From Merluccius polli (Eukaryota; Chordata; Actinopteri; Gadiformes; Merlucciidae): a stretch of DNA of 64,000 nucleotides. Positions 1 through 31,250 of this stretch are shown here, one piece after another; position 1 is the first letter of the stretch; each line of letters opens with the position of its first letter. A model generated the notes under the pieces. It was not told where the DNA came from. It made no database searches and saw only the letters and a list, made by a program, of their open reading frames with translations. The stretch is taken from the NCBI GenBank assembly GCA_030340625.1, contig JAOPHQ010002297.1, positions 42,501-106,500 of the forward strand. Reading direction: 5' to 3'. The translations under genes and the position numbers were made by a program.

Positions 1-189
1 TCTTCTTCCATTACAACAACAAGCAGGCAGGCCGACGCGTCCGGCGGGCCAGGCCTGCGCGATCGTCGGCCGACGCTGTATATACTGTATATATGCCGCG
101 CTATTGTGTGTGTGCTGTGGGTGGCCGCTGGGTGTCATATACCTCAACCTTTCTCCTTCGCTCGCTCGCTCGTCGGGTGACCTCCGCAG

Positions 190-18290
<18,101 letters not shown>

Positions 18291-19149
18291 GATTGTCTCT
18301 GTCTAGTGAACACACTGTCTAGCAGGCACTGCTTCTCATTGGTGACAGATGAGAGTGGTAATTATTTTCAACTACATGATATGCATATTAAAATAGGTGA
18401 CAGGGACCATTTGTTTGGAAGATGTAATCAAAAGATATGTATCTGGACTAGTACTTGTGTCATTTTCATCTGTATTTGCAGGCAGATTATGATCATACTT
18501 GTTGTACTTTGATTTGTTTGGTGAAACTTTGGTTCATAGTGTTTAAAGAGACCTGTTCTAAGGTTGATTATATCATTTCTTAAGCCTTCTACTCTTATCT
18601 GCTTGTCTTTAACCACCATGCTATTAACATTTCTATTGAGCAGTTCATTTTCTGATGCAACAAATGTTGAAGCTATACCTTATTGACAACATATATTTAG
18701 CTAATTTCCAGCTGCAACACTTGTTGCATGCTTGTCCACCTGTTAAGTGTGGCTCCTTTTTTCCCTCAAAAATAAACCTTCTCCTACTTGTTAGCGCATG
18801 TCAAACATTACACGCATATCTCTTCAGGTTCAACCTCCTTGTGAAAGCTGTGCGGATTTATAAGTACTTGGTGGTTACCAGAAGGCTAATTGTGTCCCAT
18901 TCTGCAATGCTGCCTTAAAAAGTCAATGTGATAATATTCATTTGTCGATTTGCTTGGAAAAAAAACAGTCCTGTTGGGATTTATTTTGCTAAAGGTCAGG
19001 CTAATCAACACCATGGGGGGAATTTTGTATTATTGTCCTTCATTTGTGTTATTGTCCCTGTTAATGTCGTTAATTAGGTTTTTGGCTCTGACAATTAATT
19101 ATATGTCTCTCAGAATATTTAAAAGTCAGTCTCTTCCACAGTGCAACAT

Positions 19150-19230
19150 GTACATTACATTTACATTCAGCAGATGCTTTTATTGTTTGTAAGTGACTTA
19201 CAAACAATATCTTGGTAGTTAAGATGCACC
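19150..19230. repeat. SINE-tail fragment with 12-bp hairpin, in 3' UTR
   Basis: TACATTTACATTCAGCAGATGCTTTTAT is a worn copy of a teleost SINE tail. It is followed by a perfect 12-bp stem (19182-19193 with 19197-19208) around a TGA loop. Confidence 0.6.
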
Positions 19231-19961
19231 ACTAGGATGTGTGTCAGAGAAGTGTGTGTGTGTGTTTTTGTGTGTGTGTACTCAGCGTCCTAACATTATT
19301 CTCCTCCCTTATTTCTGTTGACAAAGCAGCCAATCAACACAATGAGTGGAACACCTACTGTTCTTCAAACACACACACACACACACACACACACATGCAT
19401 GGTTTGTGGTTTTGAATGTAATGGGGGGGGGGGGGGGGGGGGGGCTAGTTATCATAGAGGAAGGCTGGTGCCGTAGCTCACTTCTTCTCTCGTATTGTTT
19501 GGTTGATCGAACAACAACTCCTAACTCCTGATATTTTAATATTTGGTAACTGGATTTACAAGTTTAAATGAACACAAAATATTGAAATGTCTTTATTCGC
19601 CTGCATTTACTGCCGCATTTCAGTTACGTGCCATCCTTCCAAGACGTTCATTGGTAGTAACCCCAACACCCAGTACATCAGTGACTGACATAAAATGTTG
19701 TAAAATGAATTACTTTGATGCCATTTCTAAGGGATTTTACGAGTCTCCGCTGTATAGACTGTAAAACAATTGGTTACTCGTTTATTATACAACTTAACAT
19801 GCCATGTGCCTTTCTTTAATCCTGCATATATATGTATGTTCCTTCATTTACTTACTGTAAGTGGTGGTACTTATTTTGGGTCTACGGTTTTATTGTTTTT
19901 TTTATCAACTCCATTGATTAACCTTTCTAGTGCTGCATCCGTGATGTCACTGATGCAGTAG

Positions 19962-19966
<5 letters not shown>

Positions 19967-20019
<53 letters not shown>
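19967..20019. repeat. (TA)n microsatellite
   Basis: Perfect TA run close to the end of the predicted 3' UTR. Confidence 0.95.
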
Positions 20020-20023
<4 letters not shown>

Positions 20024-20221
20024 CTATAAAATCCTGTGTTCCCACCGCATTGAATTCTCTGGAGGGGCTGGTGGGTTGTTATAATTCATCAACCATGTAT
20101 GTACGTGTAAATTAGTTTAATAATGAGTTTTGTCCTTTGCTGGTTGCTTGGAAGATGCTTTAGTATCTCAATACCATTGTATTCATGTGTTGATTATCTC
20201 TGTGAGATGATATTAAGGTTC

Positions 20222-20227
20222 AATAAA
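20222..20227 (+). terminator. candidate poly(A) signal AATAAA for cntn6
   Basis: AATAAA in the context TTCAATAAAGATTTCACATTG, typical of a vertebrate transcript end, with GT-rich sequence downstream. It is the first well-placed signal after the long AT-rich stretch following the stop codon. AATAAA at 18771-18776 is an alternative. Confidence 0.45.
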
Positions 20228-20240
20228 GATTTCACATTGA

Positions 20241-21370
20241 AACTGGCCTTTGTTCGACATGGTTTAGTTCATTGTGCTCGCCTACCAGGCAAGACGTCTG
20301 CTGTGAAATACAAGGTAAACAGCACTGTTTGTGCATTGAACCCGGCTAAATATCATACGGTGGAGAGTGACAACCAGAGAGCAAACCTATCAATATATTA
20401 AGTTACAAACATTGAGCAGATATTGTGTATCTTGGTATGTTACTTGTTTGAGAGCGACACAGGATTATAAGAGAGACCTATTGGAGAGTCCACCCTCTGA
20501 ATGTAAACTTGTGGTTGAAACCACTGTGCATATATAAATCCTAACCAATAGAAAGACATCTCATCCGGCCAATAGGAGAAATGTTATATACCCATAAATA
20601 TCCATGGCCCTTTTAGACTAGAAACTTTACACACAATTAAATAGCATAGGTAGAGTAAGTATATGTAATTTCCCAGAGTTTGTAAATGTTTTCACAGGGT
20701 CATACAAAAAAACAAACAATCTACTAAATGTATGCAAAACAGCTACACATATATTTCAAGATGTGTCCTCTTTCATTTAAATATAATTGTGGAATAGTAC
20801 AGATTCAAATTGGACAAACCAACACAAAACAAGCAGTTTACTAAAGGCAACTATATATATTTTTTTGTTTTGTTCTCTAAACGTTGTGCATCACTCAATT
20901 TCTGCAAACAAAGGACCACTCTGCACTGACAATAACGTTGAATCTAATCTAATACATAGACATATGTTCAGTAATTATAAAACCCCTCTGTGGACTGGAA
21001 ATTGTCGATCTCAATATCCCTTTGTAACCGTAATTATCATTCCTAAGTAAAACATTTAGTAAAGCACTCTTCAGTGTTGTTTTCCTAATTTCCTGTCGAG
21101 ACAGTTGTGTGTTTATTTTTGAGTTCATTTTGACAAACGGGAGGTAGATGGCGGGTGTAAAGCTCCTGGGTTCAGACAGCTACATCTGTGATTGATTGGA
21201 AGTGCTATCCTTGGCATTTATCACAGCCCTGCATTATATAATCAGTCAACAATTGGCTTTCCTTAAAAAACCTTTCTGATCTTCTCTCTCAAAGTGTCCA
21301 AAAAATGTGTGCAAACTAAATGTCCCGAAGGACGTTGATTTTTGTGTCTCAGGCTTTCAAAAGGGCCAAA
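20241..21370. other. intergenic, nothing recognised
   Basis: AT-rich sequence with no plausible exon, RNA gene or repeat family that I can name. Confidence 0.5.
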
Positions 21371-21373
21371 AAA

Positions 21374-21760
21374 ACCCTTCCCTCCCTCTCTCCTCCCTCC
21401 CCCCTCCCTCTCTCCTCCCTCCATCCCTTTCTCCTCCCCCCCTCCGTCTCTCCTCCCTCCCCCCCTCCCTCTCTCCTCCCTCCATCCCTCTCTCCTCCCT
21501 ACGTTTCTTTGCCATTGAGAAATGTTCTATTTCACGCACCTGTGATCGACATGCAAGATGGAGTCCCAGATGCAATCAGGGAAGATACACCCTGATTGGT
21601 CAGAAACTTGCCTTGAGCAATTTACATTGACTGAGACAGAGGCAGACACAGTCAACTCGAAATAGATATTCTCACAGCACATTTCACTCACTAATAGTTG
21701 ACGGATAGCTATGCCATTTCTAACAAATTGCACTCAAATAATAGCTCTTAAATCTTACCA
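21374..21760 (+). repeat. CTCC-rich tract plus MITE-like block, copy A
   Basis: A CTCCCTC tract (21374-21500) is followed by a block (21508-21754) that aligns with 56511-56745. Shared stretches include TTTGCCATTGAG, CCTGATTGGTCAGAAA and CATTTCACTCAC, ending TAGCTCTTAAATC. Parts (GATATTCTCACAG, CACTCAC, and the end) also match 50460-50560, so it is probably a diverged dispersed element. Confidence 0.65.
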
Positions 21761-22639
21761 AAAGCTCCTTTAAGAATGTGCAAGGGATGAAGCTCAAAGG
21801 CATGTACCAAGAAATGCACGTCCCAGCCTTGTGTGTTGAGGCCAATCCATAGTTGAGATTTGCATCATCGCCTTTGCAGCAGTAGGCCGACAACAACAAA
21901 AAAAGTCTGAACAATATCTGTGCAAAAACCACATAACTTTTAGCAGCACTTCCAAAGTACGTTGCAGGGATGTGTCACTGTATTACCATTCTGATGACAT
22001 GCATACCGCGGGCGCATTTGGACATAATCCATATCACATCCAACTTGGCTTTTTTTCCACACTATTACATGTGAGAAATTGATCAGGTTAGCCGCTGCTA
22101 ACAATCCCAGCCCGCTCACATCAAATGAAGTCATGTAGCAAGTAAATTCGAAAAAGTGCTGCACAATCTCGTTTGACTTGACTCTAAGCCGGGCTGTTCC
22201 ACGACTATACAACTCGTCTCGACTTAAATATGTAAAGCAAATGGAAGGAGACGAAGCAGAGCTTGACTCGTGACTTGCTGCTAATCCTTTATTCATGGAT
22301 GAATCATCTCGAGGAGCCTGTATCCTCCCAGGGATGGCTTTACCTCCATGGGGCGAGTACGGGACAGCGTGTAGCCCTGCATGGAGCTCAGCTCCGCTCA
22401 ATACAGTCACATGACGCCCTAGTGTAGGCCAATCTCAATGCCCCCCCCACCCACCCCACACACCCCTCACCATAGGTAACAAGGCGGCCTGCTTGATAAG
22501 CGCACAACATATTGCTAACTAAATGCAGAGCCCCTTTTTCCCCTATTTCTACTTTTGAATTAGTATTTTATCAGTGCCCTATGGAGCTTGTAAAGGCAGG
22601 GTTTATATACTGTATATTGGGTGGGTGAGGGGTGGTGCC

Positions 22640-23110
22640 TGCTTCTTCTCAGTCTGTATAAAAATACGACTTGTTGTTGGCTGAGGTGTGCGGCGCTTGG
22701 GTGGAGGGAGGCTGACAATATTTTGGGAGAGCATTGTCTGGATGTGGGCTGCGAGACATGTCAGGAAAGTGACAGCGTGTGGACCTGCGCGGGGCTCCAA
22801 AGCCGGGATGAAGCGGGCGGTGATGGACAGAAGATTGGCTGAGAATTAAAAAGGACTATGAGCTCTCTCCAAGCTCTGTGGGACAGCTGACAGGCAGCGC
22901 TCCTCCTCCCCTGGTTCCTGGCGGCGGGAGGATCCTCCACGCGGAGGACTCCTGCCGTTGAAAGATTGGACGGACACAAATATTGGATTCATCACTCCTC
23001 GTTCCTCCCCAGGCCCATGCGCCTTCTCTCTCTGCATTCGAGCCCGGCGCTGCGAGCATTGTCTCGAGAGAACGGCCCAACTGTCGCACCCCGACTGTTA
23101 TTGGGCTGTT
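22640..23110 (+). promoter_or_regulatory. GC-rich module with TATA-like box, possible promoter
   Basis: TATAAAAATA at 22657-22666 is followed by about 400 bases that are clearly more GC- and CpG-rich than the flanks. No open frame resembles a known protein. It could be a non-coding first exon or an old repeat; the call is weak. Confidence 0.25.
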
Positions 23111-23435
23111 TCCCAAGTTGTGGTGCTTCTGGCATTTGTATATAAACAAAATTAAATAAGTCATGGCCAGTCAACAAGTTCCCCAGAAGAGTAACTGAAA
23201 AAGTTTCATTGAATGAAAGCAGCACTGAGGGGAGGTATTGTGCGATGAATATCATATTCGAGGTTGAAATGAGAAACCACACTTTAAGCTCTAATTGGAG
23301 CTTTTAATCCGAAGAGCAATTAACACATTAATGTATGAGGCATTTATTAGCCTACTACAGTAATACTTAATCATATTACATTTAATATTTATCATATTTA
23401 TTGTAAACTATACATTATTTAGGCCTGTGTTTGAT

Positions 23436-23440
<5 letters not shown>

Positions 23441-23472
<32 letters not shown>

Positions 23473-23514
23473 ATCTCTCTCTTTCTCTATATATAAAAAA
23501 AACCCAAATATATA

Positions 23515-23567
<53 letters not shown>
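23441..23567. repeat. (CT)n followed by (TA)n
   Basis: CT repeats at about 23441-23484 and TA repeats at about 23519-23567. From 23570 to 25570 I see no gene or named repeat. Confidence 0.92.
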
Positions 23568-25578
23568 TAAAGTAAAAGATGCAACATGCTTTCAACAGCA
23601 AACTTCAACAAAGAAATATAACTAGGCCACGATCAGCCTTGAAAAGCATGAGAGGGAAGTGGAGGGGAGGATTCGGGGCATGTCAGTGGGTTTGATTGAT
23701 TAAACCGGGCATCAAGAGCATCCATGTTAACTTACATTAAACCTCCATCAAACACAAAGCACTCTGTGATGTCTGATGAGTTTACTTCAGTATCTACACC
23801 ATCGATTCCTGGCAATCCCCCTAGGCCACGACGATGAAAACCAACACCTTGATAGTCAGAAGATCTCAAGATCAATTAATTTGATTAAATGCATGCAAAA
23901 GCACAAACGATTACATCTCGACATCAAACGCCATCAGTATCACTGAGAATCTCAAAATGTTTAAGCTCATATGTAAGTTGAAAGAAATGTCTCTTCAACA
24001 AAAATAAATTCAGGCAAATGTATTCTGATTTTGATGTCAAGGTCACAACAGATTGTTGTTTACTCCAATATCACATTTCAACTCCATACCATTTACGATA
24101 CCGTGAATCTGAATATTTATCTGTTGAAGTCGAAACACTGTTTTGACCACATAATTGCCCCCAAAGGCGCGACACAGCACAGGTCACCGTGAGACGATTA
24201 GTGTCAAGATAAGAGCTCACACCGCCTGACTGATTTGGCAAGTTGGTCCGCAGCACGCGACATGTTATATTTGTGGTGCGAACATCACTGTCACAATTGT
24301 GCCACCCATCACTTGTTATGTGACAAAACAACAGGCCTATCCTCGCCATTTAGAAAGCAATTTTGAGCTTAAAGTGGGACATCATTCATCTACCAATGCA
24401 ACACAGACTAATGGTTCACCAGCATTTGTGACACGGAGGTACCCTGACGCTCCTGGCTCTCTGTGACAGTTGGCAACCAAAATAAAGTAGTGTGGTTGGT
24501 ATGGTGTATTTTCTTTCTATTTTATTCCTCTGTCTCATGGGGAAAGGTGCAGATACAGTCCTGCATTTATGGCACGAGACAGTGTGTAAAACATTCCATG
24601 TAAATAAGTTATGATGTCATAAAATAAGAATGCATGTGTGATACTTGTTGTATCTTGCTTACAAGTAATACGAGCAGCATGGTTATTGTAATGACTACGA
24701 GGTTGTCATGACATCCGCCGATGGAAGAGGCATTTTCTGGTGCTTTGCCCTCTCTCCCCTTGTGGTCAGGAAGACAGGCAGTATATGATTGAATTCATAC
24801 ACACACACGCATGCACATCCCCCATGTTATGTTCCTGAGGCATCTCCACTCTCTGTTGAATGCTACATGTTCTCTCCAACAAACTTCATGGTTCTCTTCA
24901 GCCAAGGTCACTTCTGGTTACTTCCGTCGGTTATCGAGAACAAACACCCACCTTCATTCGTGATTCGTGATCCCACGTACAATACACACCCAAGTCATTC
25001 ATTAGTTTGCTTAGTCCCTCTTCATTGGTGCTGTGGGTCAAACCATCTGAAGGTCTATCGTGACAACATCGTGAAAATACAGAACTTTTCTGTACCTTTA
25101 CACATCTATATAATAATCATCAACCATGCCCGGTTCTGGATCAGTTTCACAAAATAAATATTTCAAAAATGTCCCAAAAGTATCGGGGGGGAAATAAAAA
25201 CCAACACCATACCCGACATACATCAGTCACTAAACACGATGGACACATCGTGACACAAAGGACACACCTTTAAAGTTAAAGCGGGGCTGAACGTCTGTAT
25301 AGAGCAGAACCAGAGCCAGGGCCTACTCTATAAAAGATAACCCTTCTCCCTCCCTCGGTGAGGAGAGGGAACCAGACATTGACCTTAAGAAACTGAATCA
25401 AAATGTCAAACGTAAGCTCTTGACACCCGGGTGGATTCGGAGGTACCCAGAGTCTCACCGCCTGACAGTGGAGGGTTATTTTTAGGCAGACATCTCTTTT
25501 GGATAAGGAGGACATTTTTCACAAATACACCTTCTCCTTCATTACACCATTAGAATGCCACTGTTTGGGGAAGACAAA

Positions 25579-25606
25579 CACAGACACACAGACACACACA
25601 CACACA

Positions 25607-25643
<37 letters not shown>

Positions 25644-25773
25644 ATAGACACACACACACACACACACGTGCATGAATATACACACACACACACATACACA
25701 CACACACACACGTGCACACGTATACACACATACATGAAGACAAACACACACACACATGCACACACACACACAC
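25579..25773. repeat. interrupted (AC)n array
   Basis: About 195 bases of AC repeats with short interruptions. Runs of C follow at 25897-25913 and 26038-26047. Confidence 0.95.
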
Positions 25774-26352
25774 AGACACAGCAATCGGCTCCAGATATTT
25801 TTTTCCCTCCCCCCTGACGTTTTAGGGAGACGGTGGATCCGTTATCTACATGAATGACATATTGATTTTTCGGTCAGACTATGGCAGAGCATGATACCCC
25901 CCCCCCCCCCCCCACCCCCCAAGCTTTCAGATGGTTATTATAACCCAGCTTATCCGCGCAGCGCCCTGTACTCCTTTGTGGTGCTCCCATGTTCCCGCCT
26001 CACCCTTCAACCCCCTCTCCCCCCCCGACTCCACTCCCCCCCCCCCCACCGCCCCACACACACACACACACACCCAACCTCTACCTCCCTCCTTATATGT
26101 CTGAGTGCTGACTGAGCCCGTTAAGCAGATTCTCTGGGGGTCTGTTTCCAACCTGTGTTTATAGGCGGTGCTGCGCTGCTGATAAGGCGAGCCGACCGAG
26201 CTGTCACAGGGCACATTATCCAGCGAGTTTGTGAATTTTTGATTTCACATTTTGCTTCCCCTTTGAGCCTCGGCCTCCGGAAGCACCTTGCTCTCGCGAT
26301 ACAGTCGATTACCGATTCCCATCGATGACGAAGACATTTCGATGATTGTCAA

Positions 26353-26790
26353 ATAGAGTGGTCCAGGGATGACGTATTTCTGTAGGCCAACCCGGAAGTT
26401 AGCATCGCCCTGGGTTCCCTCGACAAAAAGCTAATGGGGTTTTTTCCATTGGATTTTGCATTATTGCAGAAAATAAGCTCTGTGGCAAACAAAAGTCTAT
26501 GATACTCACACGTTTTGTTAAGCAAGATAATCTTCACCAATGAACACTACTTTTATGATTTTTGAAGCGTAAATGCAATCACCAGATGTTTTCTAAGACA
26601 CGTAAAAGCTTCAAAATTCACGAGTGGGGTATATACTGACGTGTTTTATGTCGTAGACCAAAACGTGGCAATCTCTTAAGCTTGTGTTAACCACAGACCT
26701 TATTTCATTGACTTTGAGACAAGGGAACCGGAAGTGCCAAAATGCTAACGGATTTCTGGGTTTTAGGACTCATTCCTGCACCTCTCTATT
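26353..26790. mobile_element. MITE-like element with imperfect terminal inverted repeats
   Basis: The left end ATAGAGTGGTCCAGGGATGA pairs imperfectly with the reverse complement of the right end, ATAGAGAGGTGCAGGAATGA. The interior has no coding frame. I recognise the sequence type as a common dispersed repeat in fish genomes but cannot name the family. A C22 run follows at 26809-26830. Confidence 0.55.
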
Positions 26791-27365
26791 GATCCACTGT
26801 CAACAGAACCCCCCCCCCCCCCCCCCCCCCTCCCCATAACATTACCATGCCAACCACCCATTCAGTCAGTAAACGCCAGCAGTGAGCTTCAAATAGGCAA
26901 TGATGCGGTCTGCCCCGTTACTTCGGCTTTTCCTCGGCCGTATCACCACCCATGACGTACATTATTTTCCAATAAGGGGACAGGCTGGAGTGGTTTAATC
27001 CACTTATACCACAGTTACCAACAATGATTAGATATTGTACTTTCATCTATAACATTATTTTTCAAATTGACATAATCAGCTGAAATTGAAATATTCTTCT
27101 GCGGCGCTTTGGGCATATTGTTTTTGCGTTGTCAAGGAAACGTCTGGTCGATAGTTGTATTAGCTATTGTTTTTCATGTTGAATTTGTAACGCACTGATT
27201 CATAACTGTTAAAGTCAGTTTAAAGCAAAAGTAAATATGTGTTTAGAGTTTGTCACATTATAAAAATGTATTATTTTATAAAATATGATATATAAAATTA
27301 GGATTAAGAATTGTGAAAAAATAAGAATTCTCAGCTCTGAGACGCTGGGGGCGCTAAACCACGTC

Positions 27366-27460
27366 CAAATAATAACTGTTAAACTAATAACTGTCAAACT
27401 AACAACTGCAAACTAATAACTGTCAAATAATAACTGTGAAATTAATAAATGTCAAACTTG
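27366..27460. repeat. short tandem repeat, about 15-bp unit
   Basis: Repeats of AATAACTGTCAAACT with variation, about six copies. The following 27.46-28.75 kb has nothing I can assign. Confidence 0.8.
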
Positions 27461-28754
27461 CGCTTGAGCGTGACAAACAATGTATATATTATATATATTC
27501 ACCACAAAATGCACCCTTACCAGATGGGGGGAGCTCATCACATAACCTATCATCAAAAATATAAATGCGATGCAGTATCGACTAGTTAGCATTGCTAATA
27601 TGAGTGCTCAGTTATAATCTCTGTAATTGTCTGCTGTAGTAAGTCTTGCTATACACAGTGGCTTTGTGCTCTGAATGTATTTCCCAGTTTTGTCCAAGGT
27701 TGACCATGAGGAATCTCTTTTCACCCTCTCACTCATACTAATCTTTTTTCTTTTTCTTCTGGTGTATCTGGTGTACAAGGGGAGAATGGATGGGGTATAT
27801 GAAAGGTTCAATTGACAGCCTCTGCACACAAACCCTCTTTGTGATTTTGTAATCTCGTACTTAAGAGGTGAAATGGCCAAAATTATCTTTATCTAAAGAA
27901 TTTATCCCATTTGGGAGCTCATTCCATTCTACTAGAAATAGCCTGGTTCTGGTCCTGATGATTGCATTAGCTTTTAGAAGAGGCTGCATATATAGTCCAT
28001 TATATTCTGGGGGCAATGTAGCCTCCACCCATGTTACAATCATTCTCCCTTTTTGTATCCACTTGCATCAATCTTGCTCGCTCTTATCACTTGACAGGGA
28101 ATCTGGAGGGAACCCAAATGTATCAGGCATTTTCCTACTTTGGTGCACCAGTGGTCTTCTAACTGATGGATACAAGTTACTGTAATTGAAATTGAATTAA
28201 AATTCAATCTGTTATGCAATTCAACATTAAATAACACCTTGTTAGTCACTTTACCCACCAGTAGCCAGGCATACAATAATGGTGTTACTGGCAGTTTCAT
28301 TACGTTTTTCTAAAAGTTGACAGTTGACCCGAAACTGAAAATGATCAGGGTCGGGTTTTTTTTATAATAAGATAACCATCTTCAGGGATGTATCAATGCT
28401 TTATGATGCTATTATGCTATTATAAGTGTGGTATAGTGTTATACGTCTTGCACTTACAGGTCATATAACTTGACCTTCATCCACTACGAAAGTGCATTTT
28501 TTAGTATCCATAGAAATAATATTGCTTCCGTGTGTGCTTTGTCTGTTATTGCCTGTCAAACAACCTCTTACATTTCAGCCCAGTAATGTGTGGTTGCCAT
28601 TAACCTTGTGTTCCCCTGGGTCTTGGATACTGCCCTGTCGATCAAGAACATTCACTTCCAACGTAAATTATTGATTGGGGGAGAAACATGAGTTTATGAT
28701 CCATCATTTGTTGTCTATTTAAAAAAAATAGACGACATCCTGTATGTGTATTTA

Positions 28755-28756
<2 letters not shown>

Positions 28757-28789
<33 letters not shown>
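28757..28789. repeat. (GT)n microsatellite
   Basis: Perfect GT run. From 28790 to 31240 no gene is supported; a small GT run (30657-30673) and a TCC run (30827-30847) are present. Confidence 0.95.
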
Positions 28790-28790
<1 letters not shown>

Positions 28791-31250
28791 ATGATATCTG
28801 TTCTTATTGCGTACAGAATGGATTGCGTAAACCAATAAAAGCTGACACAGTATCTACTGACATGTTTTATGTATTAATACAAATTTAATATCTCAATTTT
28901 GTTCTATTTTATGATTGAAATGATTTAGTCACCTCTGAAATATGTCATTGTTATAGTCTCATTCTTCACTGTTACTGAAAAGTTCCTTCGTAGCTTTTAA
29001 TGTATTAATATTACTTAAATAACTCAACATTGGTCTGTTGAGTATCTTTTAGAAAATGCAATTATTTAGCAACCTAAAATATGTCATTGTTATAGCCTCA
29101 TACTTAGCTGTTATTCTGCAGAAGATATGCTTCTTGTATTTTTTTTTTTATTCCTCAATGAAAAATCTAAAAATAAAATACAATTTATTCAGGATCACAG
29201 TGAAATGTTATTTCCTCCCAGCCCTTCAGTAGTCCCTTGTCCTATGGCAATTACTTTTTTGGGGGGAAAGAAAACAAACAGAACAGGACCACAACTGCCT
29301 CTGCCGGGCTTCATCAGGACTGAACCGGTGTAATCCTGCTTCCATCTCCGGAGTATTATATGAAATATTTAGTTTACATTCTTACACGTAAGCAGCTGCT
29401 GAACAACAAGCCGGTGCGGCGTGCAGAGGACTTGTGTGAAGGTAACCCCATTCATGGGTCCCCTCTGAGAAAGATGCACCCGCCATATGGCGAGCATAAA
29501 CAACTGAGATATCCTACTCTTAAACCTGAGGGACCATGTAACTCTTATGAGCCTTGTTCATTAGTCCACGATGAACTCTGAAGGTGAGAGAGGGGAACGG
29601 TGCAGTAAAAGAAGCGTGTTACAGCGCAACGCTGAGCTTGACTTTGCGGGTTTTACGTGTGCTTGGCCACGCTATAACCGTGATTGACATTGGAATTGAA
29701 TAATGGTTTCTCTAATTGTGGCTCTTAAACTGCATCCAAGTCTGTGCTTTGATCCTCAAGAGAAAAATGGAGCAATTGTGTGGAAACCTCCAACATATTC
29801 ATGATTTGGTTGTTTTCAGTTTGGCAACTAGCAATTTCATTGTTGGCACAAGTGTGTTGTACAAAATGATTTGATGATCCAGGATCTCAGTTTGTAACAA
29901 TAGCACTTCTGTTGCTGTGGGCACAATAATTCTCAGAAGAAAATAGTACACAGACTAAATACGGCTTTATTTTCACAAAGTACATCTTTGTAGCTTGACC
30001 TCAATTAACGCCATCACCGTCTACTTGGTCATGCGAGGGCTCAACCTTTGCTACTGAAAGCCTTTCCAAAAGATCTACAAGCACCACCTTGTCTGGCCTT
30101 GCATGAGGGATCGTGCCTTTTCTCTCCACCACAGTGCTTTTTTTCTTTCTATTAGCCCATTGAACCCATGCCCCTTCCAATGTGCTGATCTTTTAAAGAG
30201 GTTTGTTTCGTTGACTGAGCGGCTCAGAGACTCTCTGAGATATTTTCTGCAAATGAGACCACTTAACGCTCAGCTGTCTTTGCCTTAAGGATGTACAAAT
30301 CCATTAATGGGCCATCAAAGCCTCCTAAAATGATTCTCGGCGAGCTTCCACAATGAGCTGCCACTCGCTGATAACCTTAGAGGGGGCCTGTTAGGTGGTA
30401 ACTAACAGGTCAAATGACTGGTCAAATGCTGTCACAAAAAACCCTCTTTTTGGGTTTTTGGTTTAGCATAGCTGTCCTTGTTGTGTACAACACCTGCAAA
30501 TGAAAAGCCCTGCTTGCACTCTCAGCCTGTCTTTGTGTGAGCGAATATACAAGCAAATAGTGGAGATTATTTTGTTTTTGACAGGTTTTTGGTATCGGCT
30601 TTTGACTTTAAGAAACACACCACAAGGCACTGCAGCAGGCTTTTCATTTCCAACAATGTGTGTGTGTGTGTGTGCTGCAAGCATGGCATGTGAATTAAAA
30701 GGACTATCTTGCACTTGACTGTAAGAGCTACGGGAAACTTAATTGTTGGTAATTGCCAATGGACACTCGATGCCCCAGCATCGCTTTCCAGTCTCTCATT
30801 GACAGATGCTACTCGGAGGCAGCCTCCTCCTCCTCCTCCTCCTCCTGCACACTCCCCACGAGTGAGTGCTCTGTGGTCAGGGGAGCCCATCGACCTGACG
30901 TGACGATGATGGATGATGCCAGAAAGAGCCGACGTCGTGGATCAAACCTAAAGAAATGTGACACTGAGGAATGGCGCCCCCAAAAGAAAGTTTCTCATCT
31001 GATTGAATATTTCCGGATTAGTCTCATCAGTTCTGGACGTCTTCTTCTTCGTCTGCAGACTGCAGGAGATACACACACATATGTGTATGTGTGTTTCTGT
31101 ATGAAATGCTGAAGACAACATGTGTGTTGTTGTTTTTTACCCCGCGGTTAACATTTGGGCCTTGATTAGCCAATGGTAACGCTGTTTTTGAAGTGTTTTG
31201 CCTGTGTGGTTTCTGTTACCACACACAGTATGATGTGACTGTGTAATCAA

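Larger units (their letters stand above)
18291..20240 (+). other. cntn6: probable cntn6 3' untranslated region
   Basis: AT-rich sequence following the stop codon, with no open frame resembling a protein. It holds a SINE-tail fragment with a small hairpin near 19150-19230, an AC repeat at 19369-19395, a run of 22 G at 19423-19444 and a TA repeat at 19967-20019. The end is set by the poly(A) signal at 20222. An earlier AATAAA at 18771 could give a shorter transcript. The extent is inferred. Confidence 0.45.
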
